44,744 bases of DNA, from positions 1 through 44,744 of the forward strand of contig VGUA01000016.1 of assembly GCA_016874535.1 (NCBI GenBank), in the 5' to 3' direction. Source of the stretch: Gammaproteobacteria bacterium. Lineage in GTDB: Bacteria; Pseudomonadota; Gammaproteobacteria; Ga0077536. The position numbers and the translations under genes are program-made. This document shows positions 18,076 through 28,300 of the stretch, one piece after another. Every line of letters begins with the position of its first letter. The first letter of the stretch is position 1. Below the pieces are notes generated by a model. The model made no database searches. It saw only the letters and a program-made list of their open reading frames with translations, and was not told the DNA's origin.

Positions 18076-18575
18076 ATCCGGCCGAGCTCCCCCTGCGCGA
18101 CGGCGCCCTGCCGCCCCCGCTGATTGCCTGGTGGCCGTTGGCACCCGGCTGGTGGCTGGTGTTGACCGGGCTCGGAATGCTGGTCGGGGGATGCCTGTGG
18201 TGGGGATATCAGCGGCGCCGCACCCGTCTGCGGCGCCTCGCCCTGGCTAGACTGCAGGCGCTCAGGGCGGACCATGCACAAACCGGCGATGCCCATGCGT
18301 TGGCAGGCCAGGCATCCATGCTCTGCCGGCAGATACTGCTCGCATTGCCGCAGGGAACAAGCCTGCGCGCGGTGACCGGCGAGGCCCTGCTCGAAGCTCT
18401 CGACAGTCTGGTCCCGGGTCAGCAGTTCTTCACACAAGGGGCGGGGCGCGCCCTGGTTGCCGCGCCCTACGATCCACGCAGCACACTGGACGCGGAGGCG
18501 ATACTGCAGGGGCTGGAGCAGTGGTTGAATCGGCTCCCACCCCACGCCTTTGCGCTGAGACTCGGCGATGCTTGA
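18072..18575 (+). CDS. DUF4381 membrane protein of the Bat operon
   Basis: This 167-residue protein starts MNPAELPLRD and has the family hallmark PPPLIAWWPLAPGWWLV, then one membrane helix (about 25-45) followed by a basic patch (RRRTRLRRLALARL). The C-terminal part is a small cytoplasmic helical domain. DUF4381 proteins occur almost only in MoxR/Bat operons of proteobacteria. Function is unknown, possibly a membrane adaptor for the VWA proteins. It overlaps both neighbours (4 and 8 bases). Confidence 0.85.
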   Translation: MNPAELPLRDGALPPPLIAWWPLAPGWWLVLTGLGMLVGGCLWWGYQRRRTRLRRLALARLQALRADHAQTGDAHALAGQASMLCRQILLALPQGTSLRAVTGEALLEALDSLVPGQQFFTQGAGRALVAAPYDPRSTLDAEAILQGLEQWLNRLPPHAFALRLGDA

Positions 18576-19554
18576 GTTTGCCTGGCCTTGGTACTTTCTC
18601 GCCCTGCCCCTGCCATGGCTGGTCAGACGCCTGCTGCCCCCTGCATCGGGGCTAGATACGGGCGCATTGCGGGTACCGGATCTGGAAGACTTCCGGCATC
18701 TCGCCGGCGGCGCAGGGGAATCCATCCACGCACAGGCCTTCCCGCTCGTGGCCCTGCTGGGCTGGGGGCTGCTGGTGCTGGCGGCGAGCAATCCGCAGTG
18801 GCTGGGGGAGCCCATCGGAGTGACCGACGCGGGGCGGGATCTCATGCTGGCGGTGGATCTGTCTGAGAGCATGGAGGTCGAAGATTTTCTTCTCGAAGGC
18901 GAACCTGTGGACAGGTTGGTCGCCACCAAGGCCGTGGCCAAGGCCTTCATCGAGCGGCGTGAAGGCGACCGGCTGGGTCTGCTCGTGTTCGGTGAGCAGG
19001 CCTATCTCAATGCGCCGCTCACCCATGACAGGGCCACCGTGGCCAGGCTGCTCGATGAAACGGCCATCGGGCTCGCCGGACGCAGCACTGCAATCGGGGA
19101 CGCCCTGGGGCTCGCAGTCAAGCGGCTGCGCGAGCAGGATGCGGCGCACAAGGTCGTGATTCTGATGACAGATGGCGCCAACACGGCGGGACAGGTCACG
19201 CCCCTGCGCGCCGCCCGGCTCGCGGCGAACGCCGGACTGAAGGTGTACACCATAGGCATAGGGGCGGACGAGATGATGGTGCGCCAGCTGTTCGGGAATA
19301 TTCGCGTCAATCCCTCCACTGATCTGGATGAGAAGACACTGAAGGGTATTGCAGCCGCCACGGGTGGACGCTACTTCAGGGCCCGTGATCTCAAGGCGCT
19401 GGAAGAAATCTACGCCGAGCTGGACCGACTGGAGCCGGTGGCACGCGGCGAGCAGCAGCTGCGCCCGATCCATGCACTTTACCCTTGGCCTTTGGCCCTC
19501 GCGGCACTCTGCGGCGGGGTGTTGCTGTGGCGGCAGTGCCGGGGCACGGCATGA
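18568..19554 (+). CDS. VWA domain membrane protein, BatA-like
   Basis: A von Willebrand factor A domain protein of 328 residues. Membrane helices lie at about 6-22, 57-75 and near the C-terminus (about 302-322). The VWA domain between them has an intact metal-ion-dependent adhesion site, DLSES at 97-101, with the later MTDGAN motif. This is the BatA arrangement of the Bacteroides aerotolerance operon, so the domain is predicted to face the periplasm. Start ATG 18568 overlaps the DUF4381 gene by eight bases, and the stop overlaps the next gene by ATGA. Confidence 0.9.
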   Translation: MLEFAWPWYFLALPLPWLVRRLLPPASGLDTGALRVPDLEDFRHLAGGAGESIHAQAFPLVALLGWGLLVLAASNPQWLGEPIGVTDAGRDLMLAVDLSESMEVEDFLLEGEPVDRLVATKAVAKAFIERREGDRLGLLVFGEQAYLNAPLTHDRATVARLLDETAIGLAGRSTAIGDALGLAVKRLREQDAAHKVVILMTDGANTAGQVTPLRAARLAANAGLKVYTIGIGADEMMVRQLFGNIRVNPSTDLDEKTLKGIAAATGGRYFRARDLKALEEIYAELDRLEPVARGEQQLRPIHALYPWPLALAALCGGVLLWRQCRGTA

Positions 19555-21380
19555 GCGAACTCCTCGCGCAATTCCATTTCCTGCGACCGGGGTGGTTGCT
19601 GCTGCTGTTACCGGTAGTCTGGCTGGGTTGGCAGTGGGCGCGGCATCCCTGGTCCGCATCGTGGTGGTCAGGCCTGTGTGAGGAAGCACTGCTGCCCCAT
19701 GTCGTCCTGCCGCCGGCACAGCCGGCAATCCGGCGGGCCTGGCCGATTTATCTGGCCGGCACGCTTGTCAGTTTGGCGCTCGCCGGCCCGGTGTGGGAAC
19801 GCGCACCCCAACCTGTCTACCGGGATCAGGCCGCGCTCGTGATAATGCTCGATCTGTCGAGCTCCATGCTGACGGCCGATGTGGCACCAAATCGGCTGGA
19901 GCGCGCACGTTTCCGCATCCTCGACCTTCTGGAGCAGCGCCGGGGTGGACAGACCGCACTCATCGCCTACGCGGCGGATGCCTTTGCGGTCACGCCGCTG
20001 ACCACCGACGCCGCCACCCTCCGCGCCCAGCTTTCGGCGCTGGAGCCCGCCATCATGCCGCGCCAGGGCAGCAATGTGCCCGCCGCGCTCGAGGCCGGCA
20101 TGAGTCTCTTGCGCCAGGCGGGTTTCAGCGCGGGCGATCTGCTGCTGATATCCGATGGCGTACCCGAGGGTCAACTCGATGCTGCGGTCGCGCCGGCGCG
20201 GGACTCCGGCTTCCGAATTTCGGTGATCGGCATCGGCACCCGGGCGGGAGGACCGGTGCCCAAGGCCGGCGGAGGGTTCATGACCCGAGGCGATGGCGCC
20301 CTGGTCTTTTCACGACTCGAGGAAGCCGGCCTGCGCGGCCTCGCCGAACGCACGGGCGGTCTCTATCAGGCGACCACCGCCAACGGCGTTGAGGTGCCAG
20401 CCCTGCTGGCCTTCTTCTCGCGCCAGAGCCAGTCCCGCGATGCCGTGGCGTCCGACGAGACCGCCGAACGCTGGCTGGAGCGCGGCCCCTGGCTGCTGCC
20501 CCCCCTGATGCTCGTGGCCGTGTTTGCCTTCCGCCGTGGCGTCCTGCTGGCGTTGCCATTGACCCTGACCGGGCTGCTGCTCATTGCCCCCGGGGAGGCT
20601 CGCGCGGAATGGTTCCGCACTCCGGATCAGCAGGCGAACGAAGCCTTCGCCGCCGGACGTTATGGTGAGGCCGCCGGGCTTTTCACCGACCCGTTGTGGC
20701 AGGCCGCAGCGCGCTATCGGGAGGGACAACACCCTGCGGTACTGGACAGCCTCAAGGGCGAGACCTCGGCCGATGCCCAGTTCATCCGGGGCAACGCGCT
20801 TGCCCGGCTGGGTGAGTACGCGGGCGCGCTGGAAGCCTACGAATCCGCCCTGCAGCAGCGCCCGGAGTTCGCTGACGCGCAAGCCAATCTCGAACTCGTG
20901 AGGGCCGCCCTCGAAGCGCAACAGCAGGCGGAGGAGCAGCAGCGCGAGGAGGAAGAGCGCGAGAAGCAGTCCCCGGAGCAGGACTCTTCGGAAGGTGAAC
21001 AGGGCCAGCAGGGCGACGAAGGCAAGGAGGGGGAGTCCGACCAGGGCGAGTCCGGCAAGGAAGCGGGCGAGGCCGAACAGTCGGATGCCGGCGAGCGCGA
21101 GGCTGGCGAGAATCAGCAGGGACGGCGGCAGCAGTCCCGTGAAGAGGGGAACAAGAACAAGCCTGACAGCAGCGGCTTCGATGAAACCTCTCCGGGTGAG
21201 ATCCTGCCCGGTGAAGATGAGGCCCCGGAAGCCGGCGCGGGAGATGCCGAGCAGGCGCTTGCCACCGAGCAATGGCTGCGCCAGGTCCTTGATGATCCCG
21301 GTGGTCTTCTGCGGCGCAAGTTTCTCCATCAGTATCAGCAGCGGGAAGATAGACGCGAGGAATCCGGCGAACCATGGTGA
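19551..21380 (+). CDS. VWA-TPR fusion membrane protein, BatB/BatC-like
   Basis: A 609-residue protein that joins a BatB-type VWA domain to a BatC-type TPR domain. ATG 19551 overlaps the BatA stop. Membrane helices lie near 12-29, 66-80, about 303-320 and about 325-345. The metal site DLSSS is at 101-105. A signal-like helix and periplasmic TPR units (QANEAFAAGRYGEAAGLF, NALARLGEYAGALEAYESAL) follow. About 110 residues near the C-terminus are low complexity, rich in Glu, Gln, Gly and Ser. The tail then ends in a conserved-looking helix with EQWLRQVLDDPGGLLRRKF. It overlaps batD by seven bases. Confidence 0.9.
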   Translation: MSELLAQFHFLRPGWLLLLLPVVWLGWQWARHPWSASWWSGLCEEALLPHVVLPPAQPAIRRAWPIYLAGTLVSLALAGPVWERAPQPVYRDQAALVIMLDLSSSMLTADVAPNRLERARFRILDLLEQRRGGQTALIAYAADAFAVTPLTTDAATLRAQLSALEPAIMPRQGSNVPAALEAGMSLLRQAGFSAGDLLLISDGVPEGQLDAAVAPARDSGFRISVIGIGTRAGGPVPKAGGGFMTRGDGALVFSRLEEAGLRGLAERTGGLYQATTANGVEVPALLAFFSRQSQSRDAVASDETAERWLERGPWLLPPLMLVAVFAFRRGVLLALPLTLTGLLLIAPGEARAEWFRTPDQQANEAFAAGRYGEAAGLFTDPLWQAAARYREGQHPAVLDSLKGETSADAQFIRGNALARLGEYAGALEAYESALQQRPEFADAQANLELVRAALEAQQQAEEQQREEEEREKQSPEQDSSEGEQGQQGDEGKEGESDQGESGKEAGEAEQSDAGEREAGENQQGRRQQSREEGNKNKPDSSGFDETSPGEILPGEDEAPEAGAGDAEQALATEQWLRQVLDDPGGLLRRKFLHQYQQREDRREESGEPW

Positions 21381-23116
21381 ATCTCCTTCAGACCCTCTCC
21401 CAGTCCAGCACCTGCCGGTTGCGGGTGATGGCCTTGCTGGCACTGTTGTCGTGGGCGGGAATGGCGACTGCGGCAATCACGGTCGAGGTGGATCCGGATC
21501 CGCCGCGGGAAGGCGAGTCGTTTCGCCTCGCTTTCTCGTTCGAAGGCGACATCTCAGAAGCGCCGGACTTCTCGGTGTTGCAGGAGGGTTTCGAGATCCT
21601 CGCACGCAATGAGCGGAATGCCGTGAGCATCGTGAACGGCAAATACACGCGCAAGACCACCTGGGTGCTCGAAGTGCTTCCCCGCGGCACCGGACCGGTG
21701 AAGATCCCCTCGGTGCAGATCGGTGGCGCGCACTCGAAGGCATTCACCCTGCACGCCCGTCCCGACTCCACGGCAACAGGGGAGGAAGTCGAGGCAGAGC
21801 CCTCGACCCCGTACGTACAACAGGAAGTGCGGTACACGGTGCGCCTGTGGCGCCGCTATGAGCTCAGCAACGCGTCCTTGTCGGAGCCTCAGCTCTCGGT
21901 GGATGCGCTCGTCAAGCCTCTGCAGGGGGATCGCCAGTTCGTGCAGGAGCGCAACGGCCGCCGCTATGACGTAGTCGAGCGCAGCTACCTCATCTACCCG
22001 CAGGAGAGCGGAGAGCTCACCATCCAGCCGGTCCGCGTGACGGCCCAAGTGCTGGAGCGGGCTGCCTCGCTGTTCGAGATGCTGGGTCGTGCGGTGAAAA
22101 CCCGGCGGGTGGACTCACCACCGGTCACCCTCACCGTGCGGCCGGTGCCGCAAACCTTCCCTGCAGGCGCCCACTGGCTTCCAGCCCGCCGCGTGCGCCT
22201 CAATGAACTGTGGGCGCCGGAATCGGGGCCCGTAAGGGTCGGCGAACCCCTCTCCCGTACCCTGTCACTGTGGGCAAGCGGTGTCACCAGCGGCCAGCTG
22301 CCGACCCTGGTTTCAGGGACCATCGCCGGGCTGCGCCAGTATCCGGACCAGCCGCAACTCCAGGACACCTTGCAGGCCGGCGAGCAGCACGCGGTCCGGC
22401 AGGAAAAAACCGCTTTCGTTGCGGACCGGGCAGGAGCCCACGAAATTCCCGCCCTTGTCATTCCCTGGTGGAATACCGACACCGATGCACTGGAGTATGC
22501 CGAACTGCCCTCACGCCGCATGGAGGTGGACGTTCAGCCGACCAGCGATACGCCCACACCCCAGGCCCTCCCAGCCAACGCACCGGATTCCGCGGCGGCA
22601 AGCGCAGCAGCGCCTGCGCCAGCTGCCCTCCCTGCGTGGCGCGACTGGCCCGGTTGGTTCGATGTGGCTCTCTTCGCGGTGTTGGGATGGCTCACGACTA
22701 CCTTCTGGCTGCTCAAGCGAACACCCGGGGCGGCGGCCCGTGTCATGCCCGGAGCCGACGCCCCCACCCACATGTCCGCCTCACAGGCTCTAGCACTGGC
22801 CAGGGCGGCCTGTGCTGCGGACGACGCCGCGGCCGCGCAGAAAGCCCTGCTCGCCTGGGCGGCCGAGGTCTGGACGGTAAACCCGCCACAGACTCTGGAG
22901 GCGCTGGCGCGACGGGTGGAAGCGCCTCTGGCAGCCGCGCTGTCCGGACTGGACCGCGCCTGTCATGGCCCGACAACAGGCAGATGGCAGGGCGCGACTC
23001 TGGCCGAAGCCCTGAATGCCTGCGAGAAGCTGGATCCTGACGCCCACCTCTCGCGTCCTGCGGCCACCGACAGCCTGCCGCGACTGTTCCGCCTGTCAGG
23101 CGCGCGGCGCGTCTGA
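21374..23116 (+). CDS. BatD-family protein
   Basis: This 580-residue BatD (oxygen-tolerance) family protein begins with a signal peptide probably cut at MATA|AITVEVDP. Tandem immunoglobulin-like strand domains follow, seen in FRLAFSFEGDISEAPDFSVL, TTWVLEVLPRGTGPVKIP and YVQQEVRYTVRLW. A Pro/Ala-rich linker (about 395-420) leads to a membrane helix (about 428-447, WFDVALFAVLGWLTTTFWLL) and a cytoplasmic C-terminal helical domain. It is the last gene of the MoxR/Bat operon. The molecular role is unproven; the likely one is a periplasmic scaffold for the VWA proteins. Confidence 0.9.
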   Translation: MVNLLQTLSQSSTCRLRVMALLALLSWAGMATAAITVEVDPDPPREGESFRLAFSFEGDISEAPDFSVLQEGFEILARNERNAVSIVNGKYTRKTTWVLEVLPRGTGPVKIPSVQIGGAHSKAFTLHARPDSTATGEEVEAEPSTPYVQQEVRYTVRLWRRYELSNASLSEPQLSVDALVKPLQGDRQFVQERNGRRYDVVERSYLIYPQESGELTIQPVRVTAQVLERAASLFEMLGRAVKTRRVDSPPVTLTVRPVPQTFPAGAHWLPARRVRLNELWAPESGPVRVGEPLSRTLSLWASGVTSGQLPTLVSGTIAGLRQYPDQPQLQDTLQAGEQHAVRQEKTAFVADRAGAHEIPALVIPWWNTDTDALEYAELPSRRMEVDVQPTSDTPTPQALPANAPDSAAASAAAPAPAALPAWRDWPGWFDVALFAVLGWLTTTFWLLKRTPGAAARVMPGADAPTHMSASQALALARAACAADDAAAAQKALLAWAAEVWTVNPPQTLEALARRVEAPLAAALSGLDRACHGPTTGRWQGATLAEALNACEKLDPDAHLSRPAATDSLPRLFRLSGARRV

Positions 23117-23151
23117 AAGCTTCATCACCCCCGGCCGCTAAGCTTGGAATC

Positions 23152-25341
23152 ATGACTACTCCAGCCTCCGTTCTCGCCGTCGACGACAACGCCACCATTC
23201 GGCGCGCCATTGCCATGCGCCTAAGTTCCAAGGGCTACCACGTGGTGACTGCCGAGGATGGGGCGCAGGCACTCGCCGCACTGGATGAGCAGGCGTTCGA
23301 TCTCATGCTGCTCGATCTGCAGATGCCTGGCATGCATGGCGACGACGTCCTGCGCCATGTGGGCGAGCGTTTCAGCAGCACCGAGCTGCCGGTCATCATG
23401 CTGGCGGCCAGCGATGACAGCGGTGTCATCGAGCGCACCCTTGCGCTCGGCGCGAATGACTACATCGTGAAGCCCGGCGAGCTGCCGGTGCTGCTTGCCC
23501 GCATCCGCAGCCAGCTGTCGCGGCGAGATGCGCAGCACCAGGCCGCCGCCCATGTGGAGCCACCGGCCAGCAGTGTTGCACCCGCCTGGGATCCCGACAC
23601 CACGTTGCCCACCGGAGATCAACGCCAGCCCCTGCGGTCGCTGGATGACACCAGCACCTTCCGCTCGGACTTCCTGCTCGACAAGCGTTACGGCCTGCGC
23701 TACGACCACACGCCGATGACCTGCTTCACGCTCAACAGGAATTTCGACATCGTGTTTGCCAACCGCTTCGGCGTGCAGGCGCTTGGCTATCTGGCTTATG
23801 ACCTCCAGGATCAACCGGCCATCAATTTCTATGCCGAGGCTGATCACGCGCTGGCCCTGGAATACCTGCAGGGCGTGCTCGACCAGCCCGAGCGCATACA
23901 TCGCTGGGAGATCCGTCGCCGCAAGCGCAATGGCGACGAAATCTGGATGCGCGAGACGGCGCGATTGCTCGGCAGCGGCGAAGATGCCCTCATCCTCATG
24001 ACCTGCGAGGACATCAACGACACCTACACGCTCGCGGACAAGCTTGCCTATCACGCTGCCCATGATGAACTGACAGGTCTTTCCAACCGCAAGCACCTCG
24101 AGGAGCGACTCTCCCGCGTGCTGGAGAGTGCGCAGGTCGAACACAGCCAGCATGCGCTCGCCCTTTTCGACATCGACCAGTTCAAGATCATCAACGACAC
24201 CGGCGGCTACGTGGCCGGTGACGAACTGCTGAAGAGGGTCGCCAGATTGCTGCAGACAGTGGTGCGACGACGCGATATCGTGGCCCGCATGGGCGCCGAT
24301 GAATTCGCCATCCTCTTCGAGGACTATGCGCTGGAAGATGCGCGTGCCCGGGTGGAAGCCATGCGCGAAGCCCTGCTCGATCTCAAGTTCGAGTGGGACA
24401 GCAGGGTGCACAGCATCTCCGCCAGCGTTGGGCTGGTTGGTATAGATGAGCACTGTGAGAGCGTGACGGCGGCTTTGGGTATGGCGGATGCCGCGTGTTA
24501 CGCGGCCAAGGATGCGGGCCGCAACCGATCGCACGTCTACGACAGCGAGGACGAGAGCGTGGCGGCGCGACGCGGCCAGATGCGCTGGGTCACGCGCATC
24601 AACGATGCCTTGCGCGATGGACGCTTCGAACTCATGGCGCAGGCCATCACCCCGATTACGCCGCGGCCGGGCGCCGGACGTCACTGTGAGCTGTTGCTGC
24701 GCATGCGCGATGAGCAGGGCAATCTGATCCTGCCCGGTGAGTTCCTGCCGGCGGCCGAGCGCTACGACCTTGCAGTGGAAATCGACCGCTGGGTGGTGCG
24801 CCATACCCTCGACTGGCTGCAGGCCAGGCCAGAGGCGCTGGAGGGGCTTGAACTCTGCGGGATCAATCTCTCTGGTCAGGCCTTCGGTGACGAGATGCTC
24901 CTGCGTTTCCTGCTGGATGCGCTGGACCGGCAGCCGCATGCCATCACCAGCAAGCTCTGCTCCGAGGTCACTGAGACCAACGCCATCTCCGACTTGCTGC
25001 ATGCCCAGCGTTTCATCACGGCCCTGCGCAGCCGGGGCTGCCGCTTCGCCATCGATGATTTCGGCAGTGGTTTTTCTTCCTTCGCCTATCTGAAGAATCT
25101 GCCGGTGGACTATGTGAAGATCGACGGGAGTTTCGTGCGCGGCATGGCCAAGGAACCCATCGATCTCGCCATGGTGCGCTCAATCAACGAAATCGGGCAT
25201 GTGATGGGCAAGCAGACCATCGCCGAATTCGTCGAAGACGAGGCAATTCTGGAAGCCCTGCGGGAACTCGGCGTGGACTACGCACAGGGTCACGCCATCT
25301 CGCGCCCGGTGCCCATGCAGCTTTTCCTGGGCCGCGCCTGA
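23152..25341 (+). CDS. REC-PAS-GGDEF-EAL cyclic-di-GMP signalling protein
   Basis: A 729-residue soluble protein with four domains. Receiver (1-125): acidic pocket VDDN, phospho-acceptor D55 and K107, but Ala at 85 where Thr or Ser is usual. PAS: about 182-295. GGDEF: about 296-460, with the signature as GADEF (381-385), an inhibitory site R372-xx-D375, and metal residues in FDID. EAL: about 475-725, with the signature written ELL but every catalytic residue I could align present (E513, N572, E605, D635, D636, K656, E692, Q712). I therefore predict an active c-di-GMP phosphodiesterase, with the GGDEF domain of doubtful cyclase activity and possibly regulatory. No histidine kinase gene is adjacent. 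It lies 35 bases after batD and could be read from that operon. Confidence 0.93.
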   Translation: MTTPASVLAVDDNATIRRAIAMRLSSKGYHVVTAEDGAQALAALDEQAFDLMLLDLQMPGMHGDDVLRHVGERFSSTELPVIMLAASDDSGVIERTLALGANDYIVKPGELPVLLARIRSQLSRRDAQHQAAAHVEPPASSVAPAWDPDTTLPTGDQRQPLRSLDDTSTFRSDFLLDKRYGLRYDHTPMTCFTLNRNFDIVFANRFGVQALGYLAYDLQDQPAINFYAEADHALALEYLQGVLDQPERIHRWEIRRRKRNGDEIWMRETARLLGSGEDALILMTCEDINDTYTLADKLAYHAAHDELTGLSNRKHLEERLSRVLESAQVEHSQHALALFDIDQFKIINDTGGYVAGDELLKRVARLLQTVVRRRDIVARMGADEFAILFEDYALEDARARVEAMREALLDLKFEWDSRVHSISASVGLVGIDEHCESVTAALGMADAACYAAKDAGRNRSHVYDSEDESVAARRGQMRWVTRINDALRDGRFELMAQAITPITPRPGAGRHCELLLRMRDEQGNLILPGEFLPAAERYDLAVEIDRWVVRHTLDWLQARPEALEGLELCGINLSGQAFGDEMLLRFLLDALDRQPHAITSKLCSEVTETNAISDLLHAQRFITALRSRGCRFAIDDFGSGFSSFAYLKNLPVDYVKIDGSFVRGMAKEPIDLAMVRSINEIGHVMGKQTIAEFVEDEAILEALRELGVDYAQGHAISRPVPMQLFLGRA

Positions 25342-25375
25342 TTCCGCGAGCGCGGTCCGTGAAAAGGGTGCCGAC

Positions 25376-28300
25376 TCAAGCTGCGGGCATGCCCCGGCGG
25401 GTGAGCCCCAGCGTGACAGCGAACTCGCCAATTTCCACTGCTTCCACCAAGGATCCGGTTGGAGCCTCGCTGAAGGCGAGTGAAATCGCCAACACCTCGG
25501 CCTGCACATAGGTTTCCAGCGCGCCGACAGCCTCGCGGAACACCGCTGGCGCCTTGATCTCCAAAGCGATGCGTTCGGTCAGCGGCAGATCCAGCGCCTT
25601 GCGCATCTGCTGGATGCGATTGACCAGTTCTCGTGCATAGCCCTGCTGACGCAGCTCATCGGTGATGGCTGTATCAAGAGCGACCGTCACCCTGCCCTCC
25701 TGGGCCACCGACCAGCCTCCGACCTCCTCACTCTGGATTTCGAGATCCTCCGCGTCGAGGGACAACGGCTCGCCTGCCAGATCGAGTACCAACCGGCCAT
25801 CGCGCAGGAAGGTGTTGATGTCCTCCGCGCCGAGGGCTGCGATGAGGCCGGCTGCCGCCTTCATGCGCTTGCCGAGACGTCCACCCAGGCGTTTGAAGTT
25901 GGCCTTGGCACTGCGCCGGACCACGGCGCCTGCATCCTGAATGAATTCGATATCCCGGATGTTGACCTCATCGAGGATGATGTCGCGCACCGTCTCCACC
26001 ACCTCGCTGCGCACGCCACTCAGGCCTTCCACCAGCAGGATGCGCTGCAGGGGTTGGCGCACGTTTATCTTTGCCTTGTTGCGCAGAAGCAGGACCAGCG
26101 AGACCACGGTGCGCGCAAGACCCATGCGGGTTTCGAGCGCGGGATCGACAAGACCTGGATCGTGCAGCGGGAAGTCCGCCATGTGCACGGAGGGGACCTC
26201 CTCGTGGGCAGCCCCTTCACGCAAAGCCCGGAACAGCCAGTCCCCAAAGAAAGGCGCCAGGGGACTCATCATGCGGGCCACGGCATCCAGGCACTCGAAG
26301 GTGGTCTGGTAGGCGCAGAGCTTCTCGTGCCCGTCGCGCTCGCCGTCACTCTTCTTTGCAGCCCAGAAGCGCGGGCGTGAACGCCGGATGTACCAGTTGC
26401 TGAGCTCCTCGATGAACTCTTCGAGTGCGCGGGCGGCGCGGGTGGCATCGTATTCCGCATACGCGACGTCCACTGCGAGGATGGTGGAATGCAGGCGACT
26501 CAGGATCCAGCGATCGAGTTCCGTACGGGCGTGTGGCGGAACCATGTCCTCCGAGTAACGGAAGCCGTCGATGTTGGCGTAGCTTGCGAAGAAGCGGTAG
26601 GAATTCTCCAGGGTGCTGAAGAATTTGTTGCGGGTCTCGGCCAGTCCGCGCTGGGAGAATTTCATGTTGTCCCAGGGCGGCGAGTTCGCCATGAGATACC
26701 AGCGCACCACATCCGCGCCGTGCTCGCCGACGGTCTTGAAGGGGTCGATGGTGTTGCCCTTGGACTTGGACATCTTCTCGCCCTTCTCGTCGAGAATCAG
26801 CCCGTTCACCACGACATGGCGAAAAGCCACGTTGTCCATCACGAGAGTCGCAATGGCATGCAGCGTATAAAACCAGCCGCGGGTCTGGTCCACACCCTCG
26901 CAGATGAAGTCCGCCGGGAAATTGCGCTCGAAGACTTCCTTGTTCTCGAAGGGATAATGCCACTGGGCGAAAGGCATGGCGCCCGAGTCGAACCACACAT
27001 CGAGCACATCGGGCACCCGGCGCATCGTGCCGCCATCGGGCCCCTGCCAGGTCAGGTCATCGACAAACGGCCGATGCAGATCGAGTTCCGCGCCTTGGTC
27101 CAAGGCCTGCCCGCATTTCTCGCGGAGTTCCGCAATGGAGCCAATGACTTCGAAGTGCGTGGACCCCGGAGCGTCGGAAACCCAGATCGGCAACGGCGTG
27201 CCCCAATAGCGCTTGCGGCTAAGCGCCCAGTCCACGTTGTTTTCCAGCCAGTTTCCGAACCGCCCATCGCGGATGGCCGGGGGCTGCCAGTTGATGGTCT
27301 GGTTCAGTGCCACCAAGCGGTCTTTGACTGCCGTGGTGCGGATGAACCAGCTCTCCACCGGATAGCTCATCAAGGGCGTGCCCTTGCGCCAGTCATGAGG
27401 ATAGTTGTGGAGATAGGAATCCTGACGATAGAGCAGACCCCGCGTGGTGAGGTCGCGGTTGACCACACGGTTGGCATCCTTGAACCAGAGCCCCGCCACC
27501 AGCGGTGCGGCTTCGGTGAATTTGCCGTCGGGCCCAACGGGATTGATCATCGGCAGGCCTTCGCGCTGCCCCACCTCATAGTCTTCCGCACCAAATGCCG
27601 GTGCGATGTGCACGATGCCCGTGCCGTCATCCACGGCCACATAATCGGCCGTGACGACGCGCCAGGGATTACCCTCGAGCGCAGCCCCCGTGGGCTCAAA
27701 AAGCGGACTGTACTGGCGCCCGGCAAGCTCGCGCCCGCTCATGCGTTCCAGTATTTCGTATTCACAGCGCAACGCTTCCAGGCGCGCCTCGGCGAGGATC
27801 AGTTGCTCCGTCACGGACTCACTCTTGCTCCGCACTTTCGCGTAACCGATGTCGGGACCCACCGCCAAGGCCACGTTGGACAGCAAGGTCCAGGGCGTGG
27901 TCGTCCAGGCGAGGAAGGAAGTGGCAGGGTCGTCCAGAGTGCGGAAGCGCACGTAGGCGCTGGAGTCGGTCACTTCCTTGTAGCCAAGTGAGACCTCGTG
28001 CGAGGAAAGCACCGTGCCCGTCCCCGGGCTGTACCAGGCAATCTTGTAGCCCTTGTAGAGCAGTCCCCGTTCGTAGATGCGCTTGATCAGCCACCACACC
28101 GACTCGATGTATTCGTTGTGGTAGGTGACATAGGGATTTTCCAGATCCACCCAGTACCCCATCTGGCGGGTAAGGGTGTTCCATTCCGCGGTATAGCGAT
28201 TGACGCTGTTGCGACAGGCCTGGTTGAAGGCTGCGATGCCATAGGTCTCGACCTGAGCCCGGCCATCGAGCCCAAGCTCCTTCTCCACCTCGATCTCGAC

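Noticed and set aside
23121-23146. Two AAGCTT copies after batD as a regulatory repeat
   Set aside because: Six-base repeats of this kind occur by chance, and nothing else supports a site.
25344-25355. Hairpin CCGCGAGCGCGG between the c-di-GMP gene and ileS as a terminator
   Set aside because: The stem is only four bases with a four-base loop and no T-run on either strand.
26489-27991. A 500-codon open frame opposite ileS
   Set aside because: Same effect of GC-rich codon use. The ileS product is complete and recognisable.
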